From NCBI GenBank assembly GCA_023425645.1, contig JAFACG010000043.1, forward strand, positions 34,787 through 98,786: a DNA stretch of 64,000 nucleotides, in the 5' to 3' direction. The stretch is from Pseudomonadota bacterium. GTDB taxonomy: Bacteria; Pseudomonadota; Gammaproteobacteria; Burkholderiales; Burkholderiaceae_B. Shown piece by piece: positions 61,670 to 64,000 of the stretch; position 1 is the first letter of the stretch, and each line of letters begins with the position of its first letter. The notes below the pieces were generated by a model, which was not told where the DNA came from, made no database searches, and saw nothing but the letters and a program-made list of their open reading frames with translations. The position numbers and the translations under genes are program-made.

Positions 61670-62672
61670 ATGGCAAGCGTTACCAAACACGCGGGCGGCT
61701 ATCGCGCCCAGGTCAAACTCGTCCTTCGCACGGGCGAACCTTACACCAGAGACAGTAAGACGTTTCCAACCAGGCGCGAAGCGGTTGCTTGGGGTGTGCA
61801 GCGGGAACAAGAGTTGCGCGACCAAGCGGCAGCAGATCCACGCCTCCAGCACACACTGCGCATCGCATTGCGACGATACGCCGCTGAGGTATCCCCCTCA
61901 AAGCGCGGGGCCCGCTGGGAAAAGCTGAGACTGTCAGCCTTCGAAACGTACGACCTCCCCCTTGATAAGCCACTACTTCAAGTAACCTCACAAGACATCG
62001 CCCGTTTTCGGGACTTTCGGGCGGCCACTGTCCAGGCGGCCACCATCCGCCGAGAGATCGTTCTATTGTCAGCAGTCTTTATTCACTGCCGGCAGGAGTG
62101 GGGGCTGGACGGACGCCAACCCATGCACTGAAGTGCGTAAGCCGCCGCCCCCAAAACACCGTGAACGCGTTCTGCAATGGTGGGAAATCAAGCGGATGTT
62201 GCGCGAGATGGGTTATCACCGCACCAACCGCCCCGCCTCGTTCGGCCACGCAGTCGCCCTGTGCATGCTCCTGGCCCTATGCACCGGCATGCGCGCCGGT
62301 GAGCTGACCTCTTTGCGCTGGGATCAGGTGTCTGATCGCCACTGTCACCTGCCAATAACGAAATCTGGCCGCCCCCGCGACGTGCCGCTGTCGTCAAAAG
62401 CGTTGCGGATTCTGGATCGTATGCGAGGCTGGGATGAAAGCCTGGTGTTTGGAATCAAGGCCGCCAGTTTGGATGCCCTGTTCAGAAAATACAGGCAACG
62501 GGCGGGCCTAGAGGGGTTCACCTGGCACGACACCAGGCACACTGCTGCGACCATGCTCTCTAAAAAGGTCAGTGTGTTGGATCTGTGTAAAATTTTTGGC
62601 TGGACAGACCCCAAAATGGCGATGATCTACTACAACCCTCACGCATCTACGCTGGCCGATCTATTGGGATAG
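61670..62672 (+). pseudogene. Tyrosine (phage-type) integrase, frameshifted
   Basis: Two consecutive frames (61670-62131 and about 62133-62672) together make one integrase of about 333 residues. The first half is the N-terminal and core-binding region (YRAQVKLVLRTGEPYTRDSK, ATIRREIVLLSAVFIHCRQE). The second is the catalytic domain: R in TGMRAGELTSLRWDQ, HDTRHTAATML and Y in AMIYYNPHAST. At 62100-62104 the DNA has five G's; four would restore the family sequence EWGWTDANP and join the frames. So a one-base G insertion breaks the gene, unless it is a sequencing error or slippage site. It lies beside tRNA-Thr, as integrases of genomic islands do. Confidence 0.88.
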
Positions 62673-62679
62673 TGCCTAT

Positions 62680-62705
62680 AGCCCGCCCTAGTGGCGGGCT
62701 TTTTT
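62680..62705 (+). terminator. Terminator after the integrase
   Basis: AGCCCGCC / GGCGGGCT, 8 bp with a 5-base loop, then a T run. Eight bases after the integrase stop. Confidence 0.92.
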
Positions 62706-62895
62706 GCGCCCGAAGCCTGTAACACATGCGGCCGTGAACGGTGGTAGATTACTATTTTTTTATACAGCAAATCTGCCATGAGAGACACTGACATTACGGA
62801 CAAGGCCAGAGGCCTCGAGCCGGTACTCGACTCGTTTTTGCCTCGGTCGGGCAACAGGCTCCTGTTCACGAGCTGCCGCGACACCGCGTCAGTCC

Positions 62896-63876
62896 TTAAA
62901 CCTGCGAGGGCTCGTCGACCTTCACGTCCACGACCTCGAGGTTCAAGCTCCTGTCGTCGGGGCTCAATACCTCGTCGAGGGGGAAACACCACCTGATATC
63001 GAGCATTAACGGTGCCAAACCAGCAGTTTTGTCTATGAATTCACTAACCCGCGTCTTGCTCTCGATCTCAGTTTCCTTTTTCTCGTCCATCAGAGCTTCT
63101 TTCCGTTGCTGACGCAGAGCCATAATCATCTGCGTCATCTTGGTGTACAGGGCCATAGCATGGTCTTTGGGCAAAGACGATAGGTAGGCCTGCAACCGGC
63201 CCTTGTCTTTGTATACGAACTCCAAGTCCGTCCTCAACGTTTGCCAATCCATTTTTTCGAGCGCCGTCCCGGCAATTCTGCGGAACACCTGTTCCATGGC
63301 GTTTCGGGCGTCCCTGGCCTCTCGCTGTTCCAAGGCCCGCTCCACTTGAGTCAACACGAGATACGCCTGAGCATGTAACCTGCCAGGACTAATCTGATCC
63401 AGTATGGCCTCACGAGTCTCTCGAAAACCTAACGGCCCTTCTCTCAGAGCCCGGATATCGCGCGCCGTCAGCTCATCCATGTAGGCGGACAGGGAGTAAG
63501 CCCCTCCCTCTAGGTTGGCCAAATTGCCCTGCGACCGCTTGCTGAGCTTCTTTAGCTGTTTCACGACGTCGCGCTGGCCCGCTTCATCGGCCCAGTGAGC
63601 CGTCAGGCTGCCCAGCAAATCCCCAATGCGGCGGCTGTTCTTAAAAACCTCCATTTCATCGGCATGCACAGCACGTCTGGCCTCGGATTCGCAGCAAAAG
63701 AACTTCAGTTCGGTCAACAAAGATCTGATCCACGAGCATCCACGGGGCCTGTTGGCACGTGGCGTACCTCCGTCTTGAAAACTGAATCGCAGGTTGCCGA
63801 CCGTGCCCAAAGCGCCTGGCGCGATGTCCAGCGCCTGATTTAGAGCAACCAGCTGGTTTTGGTGTAGAGCATTCAT
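62896..63876 (-). CDS. Unrecognised helical protein, probable element cargo
   Basis: A 326-residue protein that I do not recognise. Start at ATG 63876 is well supported by AAGGAG six bases upstream. No signal peptide or membrane helix. Mostly charged alpha-helix from residue 70 on. Two similar segments, SLSAYMDELTARDIRAL (128-144) and RLQAYLSSLPKDHAMAL (227-243), lie 99 residues apart and suggest a duplicated helical unit of about 100 residues. The N-terminus has a Gly-rich FSFQDGGTPRANRPRG segment and a CC pair (61-62). Codons are visibly less GC-rich than in the flagellar genes, consistent with acquired DNA. It is convergent with the integrase. A secreted effector is one possibility, but nothing proves it. 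Confidence 0.7.
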   Translation of the reverse strand: MNALHQNQLVALNQALDIAPGALGTVGNLRFSFQDGGTPRANRPRGCSWIRSLLTELKFFCCESEARRAVHADEMEVFKNSRRIGDLLGSLTAHWADEAGQRDVVKQLKKLSKRSQGNLANLEGGAYSLSAYMDELTARDIRALREGPLGFRETREAILDQISPGRLHAQAYLVLTQVERALEQREARDARNAMEQVFRRIAGTALEKMDWQTLRTDLEFVYKDKGRLQAYLSSLPKDHAMALYTKMTQMIMALRQQRKEALMDEKKETEIESKTRVSEFIDKTAGLAPLMLDIRWCFPLDEVLSPDDRSLNLEVVDVKVDEPSQV

Positions 63877-64000
63877 GCTGATCTCCTTGGAACAAAAAGA
63901 CCCGCAAAGCAAAACCCGTCTAGCTGCACAGCGCGTTCCAATGGCTCGCGTCTTTACGTTCTGCTCCGGGGCAAAGGAATCGCATTCACCTCCATGGCCC

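Noticed and set aside
62778..62996. 72-codon plus-strand frame after the integrase terminator
   Set aside because: It overlaps the 3' end of the better supported minus-strand gene, is Arg/Ser-rich and lacks a convincing ribosome binding site.
63973..63982. AAAGGAATCG, the reverse complement of ten bases of the tRNA-Thr T arm, as a second attachment site
   Set aside because: Only ten bases match, in inverted orientation, with no tRNA 3' end around it. An attachment repeat should be direct and longer.

Overview
The window reads as chromosomal DNA of a motile, GC-rich betaproteobacterium, most likely an Alcaligenaceae member (Bordetella/Achromobacter/Alcaligenes-like). The basis is the flhDC-motAB-cheAW-mcp-cheRBYZ-flhBA-flhF-flgN-flgM-flgA // flgBCDEFGHIJKL gene order, a Bordetella-type trimeric porin, and Burkholderiales-style GC-rich intergenic repeats. 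The genus is not settled from sequence alone.

Layout. (1) 1-31.2 kb is one flagellar and chemotaxis supercluster, nearly all on the minus strand. From right to left it holds flhD, flhC, motA, motB, cheA, cheW, an MCP, cheR, cheB, cheY, cheZ (terminator), flhB, flhA, flhF. A small plus-strand block flgA-flgM-flgN diverges from flgBCDEFGHIJKL. Then come an MCP with almost no periplasmic domain, a lipoprotein and a second MCP cut by the window edge. Good sigma-28 promoters sit before flgM and before flgKL, giving the usual class 2 / class 3 hierarchy under FlhDC and FliA/FlgM. FlhF has a long C-terminal extension and no flhG accompanies it. (2) 31.2-36.2 kb: the flhD upstream region, an NlpC/P60 lipoprotein, divergent glpD and glpK (glycerol catabolism), a TM2-domain protein and a ribbon-helix-helix protein. 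(3) 36.2-41 kb: a SulP-STAS anion transporter, a Zn/Cd/Pb P-type ATPase and its divergent MerR-family regulator with a typical 19-bp-spacer promoter. (4) 41-45.7 kb: a sulfur/sulfide cluster with two half-size YeeE/YedE transport proteins, a BigR/SqrR-like ArsR repressor, a Blh-type persulfide dioxygenase, a SirB-like membrane protein, and a YeiH-type exporter with a divergent LysR regulator. (5) 45.8-53 kb: a patatin phospholipase, an EamA exporter, and a MarR-OMF-EmrA-EmrB tripartite efflux operon. (6) 53-61.4 kb: two identical tRNA-Asn genes flanking a porin, a Tat-exported PhoX phosphatase, an AI-2E family permease, an MFS exporter with a divergent TetR regulator and an elaborate operator, and a MAPEG protein. 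(7) 61.4-64 kb: tRNA-Thr(CGT) followed by a frameshifted tyrosine integrase and an unrecognised, lower-GC gene. This looks like the left end of an integrated element.

Starts were moved inward from the longest open frame wherever a ribosome binding site or family alignment favoured it. No CRISPR array, intact insertion sequence or rRNA was seen.
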